64,000 nucleotides of DNA from Pseudactinotalea suaedae (GCF_009733815.1 NZ_WNXY01000006.1:1-64000); one strand, 5' to 3'; counted from the first letter of the stretch, positions 9,870 to 18,812 are shown. Numbers and translations are program-made. The notes: generated by a model not told the origin, from the letters alone.

Positions 9870-11423
9870 ATGATGACCGCACCCGCAGCGCTCGATGACG
9901 AGCTGAAGGCCCTGGAGCCGCTGCCGGAACGTGAGCCTGAGCGAGAGCTGAACGCGATCGCGCACGAGCTGGGCACGCTGGCGGCGACCCTGGCAGCGAC
10001 CACCTGTCGGTTCCTGCTGCTGCTGGCCGAGTTCGACCGGCGTGAGGGATGGGCGGGGCAGGGCGTCTCCTCCGCCACGCACTGGTTGAGCTGGCGGTGC
10101 GGGATGTCGACCACCACGGCACGCGAGCAGGTCCGGGTGGCGCGCAAGCTCGAGGGCCTGCCCCGCACGGTCGAGGAGTTCGCTGCCGGCCGGTTGTCCT
10201 ACTCCAAGGTGCGCGCGATCACTCGGGTGGCAACCGCCGAGACCGAGTCGGAGCTGCTCGCGGTGGCTGCCGCTGCCACGGCCAACCAGCTGGACCGCTT
10301 CGTCGCGGGCGTTGCCACAGTCGCGAGCGTGGACGATGTCAACGCCCGGCACAGCAGCCGCTACCTCTCGTTCCGCACCGAGGCCGACGGGTCGGTGACG
10401 TTCTCCGGCCGCTGCTCGCCGGAGGATGGCGCGGTCATCCTGGAACGGCTGCGGCTCGTCCAGGACTACCTGCGCCGCACCGCCGCCACGGACCCCGAGC
10501 ACACCACCGACAGCACGCCGGCGCCCTGCGAGGAGCGCGAGGTCGTGCGAGGGCGCGCACTGATCGACGCGCTGGTGCTGGTCTGCGAGGAGCCCGGCGT
10601 CGGCAACGCCGAGGAGCCCACCACCGCCGACGAGGCGATCGGCTCGCGGCGCAGCGAGACCGTGCTGCACGTGACGCTCGACGAGCTCACGGAGGCTGCG
10701 GCCACGGGTCAGAGCCGCAACGCTTCCGCGGAAGCGGTGGACGCTCGACCGAGCGCTTCCGCGGAAGCGGTGGACCCTCGACCGGGCGCTTCCGCGGAAG
10801 CGCCGAACCCGGACCAGGCTGTGCGGATCGGACCGCGGCTGGAGATGGGGCCGGCGCTGCACCCGAGCACAGCGCGCCGGCTGTGCTGCGACACCGGACT
10901 CCTGCTCAGCCTCCACAAGGAGACCAGGGCCGTCCGGGCACACCTGACGGCGATGCCGAACGCCCGACCGGGTCGCACACTCAACCTGGGACGGCGGCGC
11001 CGGCTGGCGAGCCGTGCCCAGCTACGGGCGCTCTGGGACCGCGACCATGGCTGCCGGTTCCCTGGCTGCGAGCGGCGTCGGCACCTGCACGCGCACCACA
11101 TCGTCCACTGGGCTGATGGCGGCCGGACCGACCTCGACAACCTCGTGCTGCTGTGCGGGCAGCATCACCGCCTGCTTCACGAGGGCGAGTACACGCTCGC
11201 CCTGCGCGGCGCCACCGTCACGATCTACGACAACAAGGGCCACCTCGTCCCCGCCGTCCCGCGGGCCTTCGATCCCGCGCCCGCGCTGTCGCCTTCGGGT
11301 CTGACCGCGGGCACCCGAACCGGTGACCCGTTGCCACTGGATCCCGTCAACGGCGGACCGCTCGAGCTGGAGTACGCCGTGGGAGTCGCCACCGAACGCT
11401 GGCAGCTGCGCAGCGTCGGTTAG
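9870..11423 (+). CDS. DUF222 / HNH endonuclease domain protein (13E12-repeat type)
   Basis: 517 residues. The N-terminal two-thirds is a DUF222 helical domain (TCRFLLLLAEFDRREGW, then SWRCGMSTTTAREQVRVARK). Next is a Ser/Ala/Glu/Pro linker (about residues 285-312), and then a HNH motif near residues 390-435 (CRFPGCERRRHLHAHHIVHW, LVLLCGQHH). This is the abundant actinobacterial family that includes the mycobacterial 13E12 proteins; a nuclease role is inferred from the HNH residues, and biological function is unknown. ATG at 9870 is chosen because GGAGAGGA sits 7 bases upstream; GTG at 9831 lacks a site. The linker is encoded by three near-identical 33-base units holding perfect palindromes. 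Confidence 0.87.
   Translation: MMTAPAALDDELKALEPLPEREPERELNAIAHELGTLAATLAATTCRFLLLLAEFDRREGWAGQGVSSATHWLSWRCGMSTTTAREQVRVARKLEGLPRTVEEFAAGRLSYSKVRAITRVATAETESELLAVAAAATANQLDRFVAGVATVASVDDVNARHSSRYLSFRTEADGSVTFSGRCSPEDGAVILERLRLVQDYLRRTAATDPEHTTDSTPAPCEEREVVRGRALIDALVLVCEEPGVGNAEEPTTADEAIGSRRSETVLHVTLDELTEAAATGQSRNASAEAVDARPSASAEAVDPRPGASAEAPNPDQAVRIGPRLEMGPALHPSTARRLCCDTGLLLSLHKETRAVRAHLTAMPNARPGRTLNLGRRRRLASRAQLRALWDRDHGCRFPGCERRRHLHAHHIVHWADGGRTDLDNLVLLCGQHHRLLHEGEYTLALRGATVTIYDNKGHLVPAVPRAFDPAPALSPSGLTAGTRTGDPLPLDPVNGGPLELEYAVGVATERWQLRSVG
10722..10804 (+). repeat. three 33-base units with perfect palindromes inside the DUF222 gene
   Basis: GCTTCCGCGGAAGC begins at 10722, 10755 and 10788, an exact 33-base period. 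The third copy widens to the 20-base palindrome GGCGCTTCCGCGGAAGCGCC (10785-10804). The units encode ASAEAVDARPS, ASAEAVDPRPG and ASAEA. The period keeps the frame open. Confidence 0.95.
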
Positions 11424-11458
11424 CGCCGTGCGCCGTGAGCCGTGAGCCGGCGAGCCGC

Positions 11459-11483
11459 CGAGGCCGAGCCGCTCCGGGCCTCG
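11459..11483. terminator. bidirectional terminator between convergent genes
   Basis: CGAGGCC, an 11-base loop and GGCCTCG form a perfect 7-bp stem. It lies in the 62-base gap between the DUF222 gene and the doxX-like gene, which converge. Confidence 0.55.
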
Positions 11484-11485
11484 CC

Positions 11486-11935
11486 TCAGCGACCGCCGCG
11501 AGGGCGCCGCGTCGAGAGCAGCGCCCAGGCCACGAGCACCGCCTGAAACGGCAGGCGGGCGAGCCGCTTGGCATCGGTGTCGAGCCCGAAGCCGTCCTTC
11601 TGCTCCAGGAGCTGCGCGACGTTGCCGGGGAGCACCGCGACGAAGAAGGCCGCGACCAGCAGTCCGACCCGGCGTCGGTGAGGCTGCTTCCACGTCACCA
11701 GCAGCGCCGACCCGAGCAGGATCTCGACGACGCCGGAGACGAGCACCACGGTGTCCGGGTCGGCGGGGAACCAGGACGGCACCTGCGCACGGAACTCCTG
11801 ACGGGCCGTCGTCAGGTGACTGACCCCGGCCGAGGCCAGCACCGCGCCCAGCGCGCCCTGCGCGACCGCCTTGCCGATGCGCCAGGGCGAACGTGACCTC
11901 GGGCGTGACGCGGCTGCGGGCGAGCTCTGCTCCAT
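11486..11935 (-). CDS. DoxX-like membrane protein
   Basis: 149 residues with four hydrophobic segments in the DoxX/MauE-like arrangement (ALGAVLASAGVSHL, VVLVSGVVEILLGSALLV, VGLLVAAFFVAVLPGNVAQLL, PFQAVLVAWALL). The family is found in quinone- or redox-related membrane complexes; here function is unknown. ATG at 11935 is preferred: a GGAG lies 4-5 bases upstream, and a TACGAT -10 on the minus strand (11964-11969) would start a transcript about 20 bases before it. An ATG at 11965 would put the start inside that -10. Confidence 0.7.
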   Translation of the reverse strand: MEQSSPAAASRPRSRSPWRIGKAVAQGALGAVLASAGVSHLTTARQEFRAQVPSWFPADPDTVVLVSGVVEILLGSALLVTWKQPHRRRVGLLVAAFFVAVLPGNVAQLLEQKDGFGLDTDAKRLARLPFQAVLVAWALLSTRRPRGGR

Positions 11936-12012
11936 GCTGCTCCAGTCCTCGGTGCGTCCCGCCATCGTAGGCCGCGCGCGTGCGACGCCTCGGGCGGTCG
12001 AGGACGGTGTGG

Positions 12013-13302
12013 CTACGGCCTCGGCCGGCCGTGCGCTGCAGAGGCGTCGTGGACAGCGCCTACGACACGACAACCTACGACACGACAACGCCTACGACGA
12101 CGGCTCAGCCGCGCGCCTGCACTCCCGCGGTACAACGCGATCGTCGCCTCGGCCACATCTTCCCAGCGCCTCTCGAGCGCGTGGGCGCGGCCCGCGGCGC
12201 CGAGGGCGGCGGCTCGTTCCGGGTCGGCGAGCAGCGCCGCGACGGCCTCGGACCAGGTGCTCGGGTTCCAGCCGGGCAGCAGGACACCCGTGACGCCATC
12301 GACCACCGACTCGGCGAGCCCGCCCGTCCGGGCGGCCACGACGGGGACGCCGCTCGCGGCGGCCTCCAGCGCAACGAGTCCGTAGGTCTCCGAGTGCGAG
12401 GGAACGAGCACCAGGGCGGACGCGCGCATCAGTGCCGCCAGCGCCCGGCGGTCCTGCGGACCGACGAGCGCGACGTCGTCGGCGACGCCGAGCCGCTCGG
12501 CCAGAGCGGCGAGGCTGCGCGGATACGCCTCGTCGCTCGTGGCGCCGCCCGCGACGACCAGACGCGGGCGCGGGGCGTCCGGGGATCGACGCTCGATCAC
12601 CCCGGCGAGCGTCTGGATCGCGAGATCGATCGCCTTGAGCGGCTCGAGCCGGGCGGCGGCGAGCAGCATCGGTCGACCACCGGGGACCGGCTCGGGGTGG
12701 AAGAGGTCGGGATCCACACCCGGGTGCACCACGTGCACGACGGCCGGGTCGGCGCCGAGCCGGTCGACGACGGTGCGCGCCTCGGCCTCGGACACCGCCA
12801 CCACGGCGTCGGTGCGACGTGCGAGCCAGGTCTCGCCCTCGAGCCGAGCCTGCGACTCGGGTGGTTCGCCCTCGGACAGCGCGGCCTGCGGCGGCGCCGC
12901 GATGCTGTGGAAGGACTGCAGGTGCGGCACCCCGAGCTCGCGTGCCAGCGGCAGCGCCGCGACACCCGAGAACCAGTGGTGGGAGTGCAGCACGTCGACC
13001 TGCGGCCGGTCGGCGGCGAGCGCGACCCGGAACGGCTCGATCAGGTGGTCGTGGTCGCTCTTGAGCAGCGTGCGTGGCGGGCCGACCGGCAGCCGGCGCA
13101 ACCGGACGCCGTCGACGTCCTCCCGCTCGGGCCGGTCAGCACTGCTGAGCCGGGTCCACACCGTCACCTCGTGGCCCGCCGCGGCCATCGCCGCGCTCGT
13201 CTGGCGAACGACGACGTTCATGCCTCCGACGTCACCCGAGCCCGGCGGCTGGAACGGGTCGGTGTGCAGGCACACGATCCCGATGCGCAACGTGCCGGTC
13301 AT
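12013..13302 (-). CDS. MshA-like GT4 glycosyltransferase
   Basis: 429 residues, GT-B fold, family GT4. The N-terminus RIGIVCLHTDPFQPPGSGD and VGGMNVVV matches the acceptor-domain pattern of D-inositol-3-phosphate glycosyltransferase MshA (mycothiol step 1). The C-terminal donor domain has GRPMLLAAARLEPLKAID and the E-x7-E motif SETYGLVALEA. Homology to MshA is clear, but related GT4 enzymes share these features, so the symbol is withheld. A CACAAT box (13309-13314, minus strand) lies 6 bases before the ATG, so the mRNA may be leaderless. The last 25 or so residues are Arg/Val-rich and encoded by a tandem 15-base repeat, suggesting a recently changed C-terminus. Confidence 0.72.
   Translation of the reverse strand: MTGTLRIGIVCLHTDPFQPPGSGDVGGMNVVVRQTSAAMAAAGHEVTVWTRLSSADRPEREDVDGVRLRRLPVGPPRTLLKSDHDHLIEPFRVALAADRPQVDVLHSHHWFSGVAALPLARELGVPHLQSFHSIAAPPQAALSEGEPPESQARLEGETWLARRTDAVVAVSEAEARTVVDRLGADPAVVHVVHPGVDPDLFHPEPVPGGRPMLLAAARLEPLKAIDLAIQTLAGVIERRSPDAPRPRLVVAGGATSDEAYPRSLAALAERLGVADDVALVGPQDRRALAALMRASALVLVPSHSETYGLVALEAAASGVPVVAARTGGLAESVVDGVTGVLLPGWNPSTWSEAVAALLADPERAAALGAAGRAHALERRWEDVAEATIALYRGSAGARLSRRRRRCRVVGCRVVGAVHDASAAHGRPRP
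12059..12088 (+). repeat. tandem 15-base duplication at the end of the glycosyltransferase gene
   Basis: CCTACGACACGACAA occurs twice head-to-tail, followed by a partial third copy (CCTACGACGA from 12091). On the coding strand it encodes the repeated CRVVG residues near the C-terminus. Confidence 0.9.
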
Positions 13303-13361
13303 GAGGGCATTGTGGCGCGCCGGCGGCCGCGTCGATCGACCGGTCTCCCAGGGTGGACGCC

Positions 13362-13838
13362 TCAGCGCTCGCCGAGCACCGAGACGAACGCGCCCGCCGT
13401 GATGACGACGCCGATCCAGGGCCCGACGACCCCCAGCAGCACCGCGCCGATGCCCTCGGCGCGGCCGCGCCGCTGGCTGATCGCGACCCCGCCCTGGATG
13501 ATCGCCCACAGCCCGAACCCGAACCACAGCAGCAACCCGTTGACCAGGCCGAACGACGTCAGCATCGCCACGTTCCCGCCGCCGGGACCGTCGAGCGCCG
13601 CCGGCGTGAGCACCGCGGCGACGGCGAGGCCGTTGACGAGCGAGCCGAGCACCGCGACGATCCCTGCCCCGAGGGCGACCCGGCCGAGCGCCGGCGACGT
13701 CGGCCGCGCGGGTGGGGCGAAGCCGGCGTACGGGCCGTAGGCGCCGTAGCCGGCCGGAGGACCGCCGACGGCGGAGGGCGGCGCGGGGGCCGGTGCGGAT
13801 CCCGGGTCGCCCCACGGGGCGGGTGGCGGCTGCGTCAC
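13362..13838 (-). CDS. small membrane protein with Pro-rich N-terminus
   Basis: 158 residues. Residues 1-48 are Pro/Ala/Gly/Tyr-rich (QPPPAPWG, YGAYGPYAGF), followed by three or four hydrophobic segments (VALGAGIVAVLGSLVNGLAVA, LVNGLLLWFGFGLWAII, GAVLLGVVGPWIGVVI). This layout is common in actinobacterial DUF4190-like proteins, though the family cannot be fixed by eye. The GTG start is preceded by GACGAT about 8 bases upstream. It shares its strand with the glycosyltransferase 60 bases downstream. Confidence 0.65.
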   Translation of the reverse strand: MTQPPPAPWGDPGSAPAPAPPSAVGGPPAGYGAYGPYAGFAPPARPTSPALGRVALGAGIVAVLGSLVNGLAVAAVLTPAALDGPGGGNVAMLTSFGLVNGLLLWFGFGLWAIIQGGVAISQRRGRAEGIGAVLLGVVGPWIGVVITAGAFVSVLGER

Positions 13839-13945
13839 AGGAGCATCGTCGCAGACCGGTGCGCCGCCGTCGGGGACGAGAGGCCGACCGAGGCACCCAC
13901 CGGTGGGATACTCGCAGGCGGCAGAGCTGACCCTGACGGAGCGGA

Positions 13946-15352
13946 ATGATGAGCGAGCGCAGCGCCGACGCGCAGGAGTACCGGATCGAGCACGACACGA
14001 TGGGGGAGGTCCGCGTCCCGAAGACGGCGAAGTACCGGGCCCAGACCCAACGGGCCGTGGAGAACTTCACGATCTCCGGCGTCGGGCTCTCCCGGCACCA
14101 CATCGCTGCGCTCGCGCAGATCAAGCGAGCCGCCGCGCTGGCGAACGCCGAGCTCGGGGTGATCGACCAGGCCAGGGCCGAGGCGATCGTCGTCGCCGCC
14201 GACCGTGTGATCGCGGGCGAGTTCGACCACGACTTCCCGATCGACGTCTTCCAGACCGGGTCCGGGACGTCCTCGAACATGAACACCAACGAGGTGATCG
14301 CGACGCTCGCCACCGAGGCCGGCACCGAGGTGCACCCGAACGACCACGTCAACGCGAGCCAGTCCAGCAACGACGTGTTTCCGGCGTCGATCCACATCGC
14401 CGCCACCGAAGCGGTCATCTCCGAGCTGCTGCCGGGGCTGGAGACGCTCGCGAGCTCGCTCGAGACGAAGGCGACCGAGCTGGCCGACGTCGTCAAGTCC
14501 GGCCGCACCCACCTCATGGACGCGACGCCGGTGACGCTGGGCCAGGAGTTCGGCGGCTACGCGCAGCAGATCCGCAACGGGATCGCGCGCGTGCAGGCTG
14601 CGCTGCCGCGGCTGGCCGAGCTGCCGCTGGGCGGCACCGCCGTGGGCACCGGCATCAACACCCCGCCGGGATTCCCGCAGCGCGTGATCGCGCTCGTCGC
14701 CGAGAACACCGGCCTCCCGGTGACGGAGGCGCCGAACCACTTCGAGGCGCAGGGTGCGCAGGACTCGCTCGTCGAGGTCAGCGGGGCGCTCCGCACGATC
14801 GCGGTCTCGCTGGTGAAGATCTGCAACGATCTGCGCTGGATGGGGTCCGGACCCCGCACCGGTCTGGGCGAGATCGCACTGCCCGACCTGCAGCCCGGGT
14901 CCTCGATCATGCCGGGCAAGGTCAACCCGGTGATCCCCGAGGCCACCCTGATGGTGTGTGCGCAGGTGATCGGCAACGACGCGACGATCACGTTCGCCGG
15001 TGCGTCGGGGAGCTTCGAGCTCAACGTGATGCTGCCGGTGCTGGCGCGGAACGTGCTCGAGTCGATCAACCTGCTCGCGAACGCCTCCCGGGCGCTGGCG
15101 ACCAGGTGCGTGGACGGGCTGACGGCGAACGTGGACCGGTGCCGGCAGCTCGCGGAGTCCTCGCCGTCGATCGTCACGCCGCTGAACCGGGTGATCGGGT
15201 ACGAGGCGGCGGCGAAGATCGCCAAGCACTCGGTCGCGCAGGGGCTGACGATCCGTGAGGCGGTGATCGACCTGGGGTACGTGGAGCGCGGCGAGGTCTC
15301 GGTCGAGCAGCTCGACGCCGCTCTCGACGTGATGTCGATGACGCACCCGTGA
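13946..15352 (+). CDS. fumC: class II fumarate hydratase FumC
   Basis: Interconverts fumarate and malate in the TCA cycle; 468 residues, standard length. The family signature [11 protein letters not shown] lies near residue 318. Active-site regions [23 protein letters not shown] and [12 protein letters not shown] are intact. Two ATGs occur in a row (13946 and 13949), with GGAGCGG just upstream. A GATACT box about 30 bases before the start is a possible -10. The downstream GNAT gene overlaps by 4 bases (GTGA). Confidence 0.95.
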   Translation: MMSERSADAQEYRIEHDTMGEVRVPKTAKYRAQTQRAVENFTISGVGLSRHHIAALAQIKRAAALANAELGVIDQARAEAIVVAADRVIAGEFDHDFPIDVFQTGSGTSSNMNTNEVIATLATEAGTEVHPNDHVNASQSSNDVFPASIHIAATEAVISELLPGLETLASSLETKATELADVVKSGRTHLMDATPVTLGQEFGGYAQQIRNGIARVQAALPRLAELPLGGTAVGTGINTPPGFPQRVIALVAENTGLPVTEAPNHFEAQGAQDSLVEVSGALRTIAVSLVKICNDLRWMGSGPRTGLGEIALPDLQPGSSIMPGKVNPVIPEATLMVCAQVIGNDATITFAGASGSFELNVMLPVLARNVLESINLLANASRALATRCVDGLTANVDRCRQLAESSPSIVTPLNRVIGYEAAAKIAKHSVAQGLTIREAVIDLGYVERGEVSVEQLDAALDVMSMTHP

Positions 15353-15771
15353 CGGGTGCCGTGGTCCGGCCGGTGCGGGCGGCGGATCACGCGTTCCTGA
15401 CCGAGCACGAGCGCCACATCTCGGCGGACGAGCTCCACGGGGTGATCGCGCGCGGCAGGGTGCTGGTCTCCGAGGTCGACGGTGCAGCGGCGGGGTGGCT
15501 GCGGTGGGGTCTGTTCTGGGACCAGATCCCGTTCATGAACCTGCTGATGGTGCTCGAGCCGCACCGCGGGCGAGGGCTGGGTCGTGCTCTCGTGGAGGTC
15601 TGGGAGCGCGCGATGGCCGCCGACGGTCACAGCCTGGTGCTCACCTCGACCCTGGCGACGGAGTCGGCGCAGCATCTCTACCGGCACCTGGGATACGTGG
15701 ACAGCGGAAGCCTGCTGCTCCCCGGTGAGCCCACCGAGCTGGTGCTCCGCAAGGAGCTCACGCCCGCCTGA
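15349..15771 (+). CDS. GNAT-family N-acetyltransferase
   Basis: 140 residues with the GNAT acetyl-CoA loop [18 protein letters not shown] (Q/RxxGxG/A pattern, about residues 64-81) and a C-terminal [18 protein letters not shown], typical for motif B. It is translationally coupled to fumC by a GTGA overlap. The acetylated substrate is unknown. Confidence 0.82.
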   Translation: MTGAVVRPVRAADHAFLTEHERHISADELHGVIARGRVLVSEVDGAAAGWLRWGLFWDQIPFMNLLMVLEPHRGRGLGRALVEVWERAMAADGHSLVLTSTLATESAQHLYRHLGYVDSGSLLLPGEPTELVLRKELTPA

Positions 15772-15775
15772 GCAA

Positions 15776-15792
15776 CGGCGACGGCGTCGCCG
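15776..15792 (+). terminator. hairpin after fumC-GNAT
   Basis: CGGCGAC, GGC loop, GTCGCCG: a perfect 7-bp stem 5 bases after the stop codon, with no T-run. Confidence 0.45.
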
Positions 15793-15848
15793 CCGCCGGC
15801 CCACGGCGTCGACCGCGAGCCGGTGAGCGCGCGGCTCGCCATCTGTGG

Positions 15849-15862
15849 TGAGATCGATCCCG
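15849..15862. promoter_or_regulatory. degenerate LacI operator before the regulator gene
   Basis: GAGATCGATCCCG matches one full half and the centre of the CGGGATCGATCCCG operators found downstream; the left arm is degenerate. It lies about 25 bases before the regulator start, suggesting weak autoregulation. Confidence 0.5.
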
Positions 15863-15886
15863 ATCGGGCCAGGGGAGGATCTTCAG

Positions 15887-16909
15887 ATGCCAGCACGGGA
15901 CGAGCAGGCGGCGCCGTTGACGCTGTCCGACATCGCGCGACTCGCGGGAGTCAGTCGGTCGGCGGCCTCGCGTGCGCTCGATCAGCAGTCGCCGTCGAAC
16001 TCGGCAGGCGCGAAGCGGGTCCGCGCGATCGCGGCCGAGCACGGCTACGTCCCCAACGCGTGGGCGGCCAACCTCCGCCGGCAGCGCAGCGGGCTGATCG
16101 GCGTGGTCGTGCCCCGGCTGACCGACACCATCATGGCGATGCTGTACGAGGCGCTGGTCGTGGAGTGCGAGAGCCGAGGTCTGCGGGCGACGGTCGTCAC
16201 CACGGGTGACGAGCCGAGGCGTGAGCTGGAGCTCGGCAGGTCGTTGGTCGCCCAACGGGTCGACGGGTTGATCCTGACGACGGCGCGGACCGACGGTTCT
16301 GATCCGCTGCTCACCGAGCTACGCGAGCAGGGGGTTCCGCACGCCTTGGCTCTGCGCAGCGACGGCATCAGCCCGTGCGCGGCGGTCGAGGACGTCCTCG
16401 GGGGCACCCTGGCGACCCAGCACCTGCTCGATCACGGGCATCGCAGGATCGCCTTCGTCGGTGGCCCTCGCTACGCGTCGAGCTCTCAGGGCAGGGAGCG
16501 CGGATACCGCGAGGCGCTGCAGGCGGCCGGCCTGGAGGTCGCGCCCGAGCTGGTGCTGGAGTCCAACTTCAGCATGGAAGCCGGTGCGGACGCGGGGCGG
16601 CGGCTGCTGGCGCTGGCCGAGCCGCCGACAGCGGTGTTCACCGCGAACGACAGCCTCGCCGTCGGCCTGCTCGCCGTGGCGCAGCGACGTGGCCTGAGGG
16701 TGCCCACGGATCTCTCGGTGGTCGGCTACAACGACACGCGGCTGGCGTCCAACCTTGCCGTGCCGCTGACGAGCGTGCGCGTGGACTTCACCGCCTTGGC
16801 CCGGGACGCCATGGATCTGCTCTCGGCCGGCCACGAGATCGAGCCCGGGGTCACCCGCACCACGGCGCCCGTGCTCGTCGAACGGGAGTCCGTGGCACGG
16901 CCGGGTTGA
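15887..16909 (+). CDS. LacI-family transcriptional regulator
   Basis: 340 residues. The N-terminal helix-turn-helix LTLSDIARLAGVSRSAASRALD (residues 11-32; given as its LSDIARLAGVSRSAASRAL core) is classical LacI, followed by a hinge and a periplasmic-binding-like effector domain (SGLIGVVVPRLTDTIMAM to TSVRVDFTALARDAMDLL). The ATG at 15887 has AGGGGAGGA 7 bases upstream. Perfect palindromes CGGGATCGATCCCG occur in the next promoter and at the start of the next gene, and a degenerate one precedes this gene. It very probably represses the ABC transporter-amidohydrolase operon that follows. The inducer is unknown. Confidence 0.88.
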   Translation: MPARDEQAAPLTLSDIARLAGVSRSAASRALDQQSPSNSAGAKRVRAIAAEHGYVPNAWAANLRRQRSGLIGVVVPRLTDTIMAMLYEALVVECESRGLRATVVTTGDEPRRELELGRSLVAQRVDGLILTTARTDGSDPLLTELREQGVPHALALRSDGISPCAAVEDVLGGTLATQHLLDHGHRRIAFVGGPRYASSSQGRERGYREALQAAGLEVAPELVLESNFSMEAGADAGRRLLALAEPPTAVFTANDSLAVGLLAVAQRRGLRVPTDLSVVGYNDTRLASNLAVPLTSVRVDFTALARDAMDLLSAGHEIEPGVTRTTAPVLVERESVARPG

Positions 16910-16935
16910 CCAATCGGGATCGATCCCGGTACCGT
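16906..16935 (+). promoter_or_regulatory. operon promoter with embedded LacI operator
   Basis: TTGACC (16906-16911), an 18-base spacer and TACCGT (16930-16935) form the promoter. The 14-base perfect palindrome CGGGATCGATCCCG (16915-16928) occupies the spacer, a position from which a LacI-type repressor blocks polymerase. Confidence 0.8.
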
Positions 16936-16974
16936 CTGCCTCGGGGAATCACCCTGACGCCTTGGAGGACGACG

Positions 16975-17961
16975 ATGTCTAGTAACCGTAATCGGGATCG
17001 ATCCCGCCGCTTTGTCACGACGTTGGCAGCCGTGACGGTCGCCGGGCTGGGCCTCGCCGCCTGCTCCGACGGCGATGGCGGCAGCGAGGGCGGGCAGTCG
17101 TTCACGGTGGCCGTGATCGAGCCGGACATCACGACCGTGCCGCTGCTGGCCGCGCTGGAGGACATGCGCGAGCAGGGCTACGACATCGAGGTGGTCGAGC
17201 TCGCTGAGCCGGAGCTCGCCATCGAAGGGCTCTCCAACGGCGACTACGCGATCTCGGCCGAGTCCACCAGCCCCGCGCTCGTCGCCATCGAGGCCGGCGC
17301 ACCGATCAAGATCATCGCGAACGTCATCGGGAACCAGTGGGCCGTCTACGGCCAGGAGGGCATCGCCACCTGCGACGACCTCGTGGGACAGCCTTTCGGG
17401 ATCTTCAGCGAGGGCGCCGTCGCCACCGCGATGGTGCGCGACTGGGTCGCGCAGGACTGCAGCGACGGTGAGCCCGAGTATCTCGTGATCGGAGGCTCGG
17501 ACGTGCGCGCGCAGGCGCTCCTGCAGGGCCAGATCCAAGCCACCGCTCTGGAGATCTCCGACGTGGTCACGCTGAGCGCGGCCGGTGACGTGGAGTTCAC
17601 CGAGATCGTCGACTTCGGCGAGGAGCTCCCCGAGCTGCACCCGCAGACCGTCTACGCCAACGACGAGTTCCTGTCGGGGCAGAGCGAGGCCGCCCAGGCC
17701 TTCGTGGACGCGCTCGTGACGCAGCACGAGGCGATCAACGCGGACCCGACCCACCTCGTGGAGCTGGTCGAGACGCACCTCGGCGAGAGCGACGACCTGA
17801 CGCTGGAGATCGCCACGACCTACGTCGAGAACGGGCTCTTCGACGCCGGTTCCCTCACTCCGGAGAGCGTCCAGGGAACGATCGACTTCTTCATCGGCGC
17901 CGGCGTGATCTCCGAGGGGATGACGGCCGAGCAGGTCGCCGACCTCAGCTTTCTCGGATGA
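16975..17961 (+). CDS. ABC transporter substrate-binding lipoprotein (NMT1/SsuA-like)
   Basis: 328 residues. A basic N-terminus, hydrophobic stretch and lipobox LAAC (Cys30) mark a lipoprotein. The mature part resembles NrtA/SsuA/ThiY-type proteins (FTVAVIEPDITTVPLLAALE, SPALVAIEAGAPIKIIANV). Such proteins bind small organic acids, sulfonates, nitrate or pyrimidines; a small aromatic or carboxylated compound is suggested by the operon's decarboxylase-like gene. ATG at 16975 has GGAGG 6 bases upstream. The second LacI operator (16993-17006) lies within codons 7-11 and encodes NRDRS residues. Confidence 0.85.
   Translation: MSSNRNRDRSRRFVTTLAAVTVAGLGLAACSDGDGGSEGGQSFTVAVIEPDITTVPLLAALEDMREQGYDIEVVELAEPELAIEGLSNGDYAISAESTSPALVAIEAGAPIKIIANVIGNQWAVYGQEGIATCDDLVGQPFGIFSEGAVATAMVRDWVAQDCSDGEPEYLVIGGSDVRAQALLQGQIQATALEISDVVTLSAAGDVEFTEIVDFGEELPELHPQTVYANDEFLSGQSEAAQAFVDALVTQHEAINADPTHLVELVETHLGESDDLTLEIATTYVENGLFDAGSLTPESVQGTIDFFIGAGVISEGMTAEQVADLSFLG
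16993..17006. promoter_or_regulatory. second LacI operator, inside the binding-protein gene
   Basis: CGGGATCGATCCCG, identical to the promoter operator and 78 bases downstream of it. Both sites carry the same flank (AATCGGGATCGATCCCG), which favours cooperative binding or looping. Confidence 0.8.
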
Positions 17962-18812
17962 CCGCGACCGTGCCCGCGCGGACGCCCGAGCGCACCTCGG
18001 AGTCGCCGGTACCGCCTCGTCGGCGTGACCGGCGGCCCGCGTGGGTCCGTGCGCTCGACAGCACCACCGCCTACCAGTTGCTCGGGTTCGCGCTGTTCGC
18101 GGTCGCGTGGCAGCTGTACGGCACCTATTGGGGCGGGCTGCTGGTCCCGACGTTCACCGAGACCGTGCTCGCGGTCGGCGATCTCGTGGTCGACCCGGAG
18201 TTCTGGTCGGCGTTCGCCGTCAGCAACCAGGCGCTCGTGCTGGGATTTCTCGCGGCCGTCGTGCTCGGTGTCCCGCTGGGACTGCTGCTCGGCCGGTTCC
18301 CGGTGGCCGAGCGGCTGAGCAACGTGTACCTCAACATCCTGCTCGTCACACCGATGGCCGCGATCATCCCGCTGCTGGTGATGTCGGTCGGGTTCGGGCT
18401 GGCCTCCCGCGTGATCCTCGTGACGATCTTCGCCATCGTCATGGTCGTGGTGAACGTGCGCTCCGGGGTGCGCCAGGTGGACCCGGCACTGCTGCAGATG
18501 GCCAGGTCGTTCGGCGCCAGCGAACGTCAGACCTGGATGCGGGTGCTGATCCCCGGTGCGCTGCCGTCGATCATGACCGGCATCAGGCTCGGCCTGGGCC
18601 GCGCGGTCACCGGCATGGTGATCGTCGAGCTCCTGATGGTCTCCGTCGCGCTCGGCGGCCTCATCCTCAACTATCGCAGCCGTTTCGACGGCGCCCACCT
18701 GTACGCCACCATCGTGCTCATTCTGATCGAGGCCCTGGTCCTCATCGGTGCCGCGCGGTGGTTGGAGAGCCGACTGGCCCCCTGGGCCGTCAACCAGCGG
18801 AAGAACGGCTGA
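17958..18812 (+). CDS. ABC transporter permease (SsuC-like), first copy
   Basis: 284 residues, BPD_transp_1 permease of the SsuC/NrtB group. The cytoplasmic EAA-type loop reads ARSFGASERQTWMRVLIPGALPSI. About six hydrophobic segments are present after a polar Arg/Pro-rich N-terminus of about 35 residues. Its start is within the binding-protein stop (ATGA). A second, distinct permease follows the ATPase, so the channel is probably a heterodimer. Confidence 0.88.
   Translation: MTATVPARTPERTSESPVPPRRRDRRPAWVRALDSTTAYQLLGFALFAVAWQLYGTYWGGLLVPTFTETVLAVGDLVVDPEFWSAFAVSNQALVLGFLAAVVLGVPLGLLLGRFPVAERLSNVYLNILLVTPMAAIIPLLVMSVGFGLASRVILVTIFAIVMVVVNVRSGVRQVDPALLQMARSFGASERQTWMRVLIPGALPSIMTGIRLGLGRAVTGMVIVELLMVSVALGGLILNYRSRFDGAHLYATIVLILIEALVLIGAARWLESRLAPWAVNQRKNG

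Noticed and set aside
10722-10804. Regularly spaced 33-base repeats, possible CRISPR
   Set aside because: They are in-frame coding repeats in a DUF222 gene with no unique spacers and no cas genes nearby.
12013-14517. 834-residue minus-strand frame joining the glycosyltransferase to upstream sequence
   Set aside because: Only the part from 13302 down resembles a glycosyltransferase. The upstream part is opposite fumC and another frame of the small membrane protein gene.
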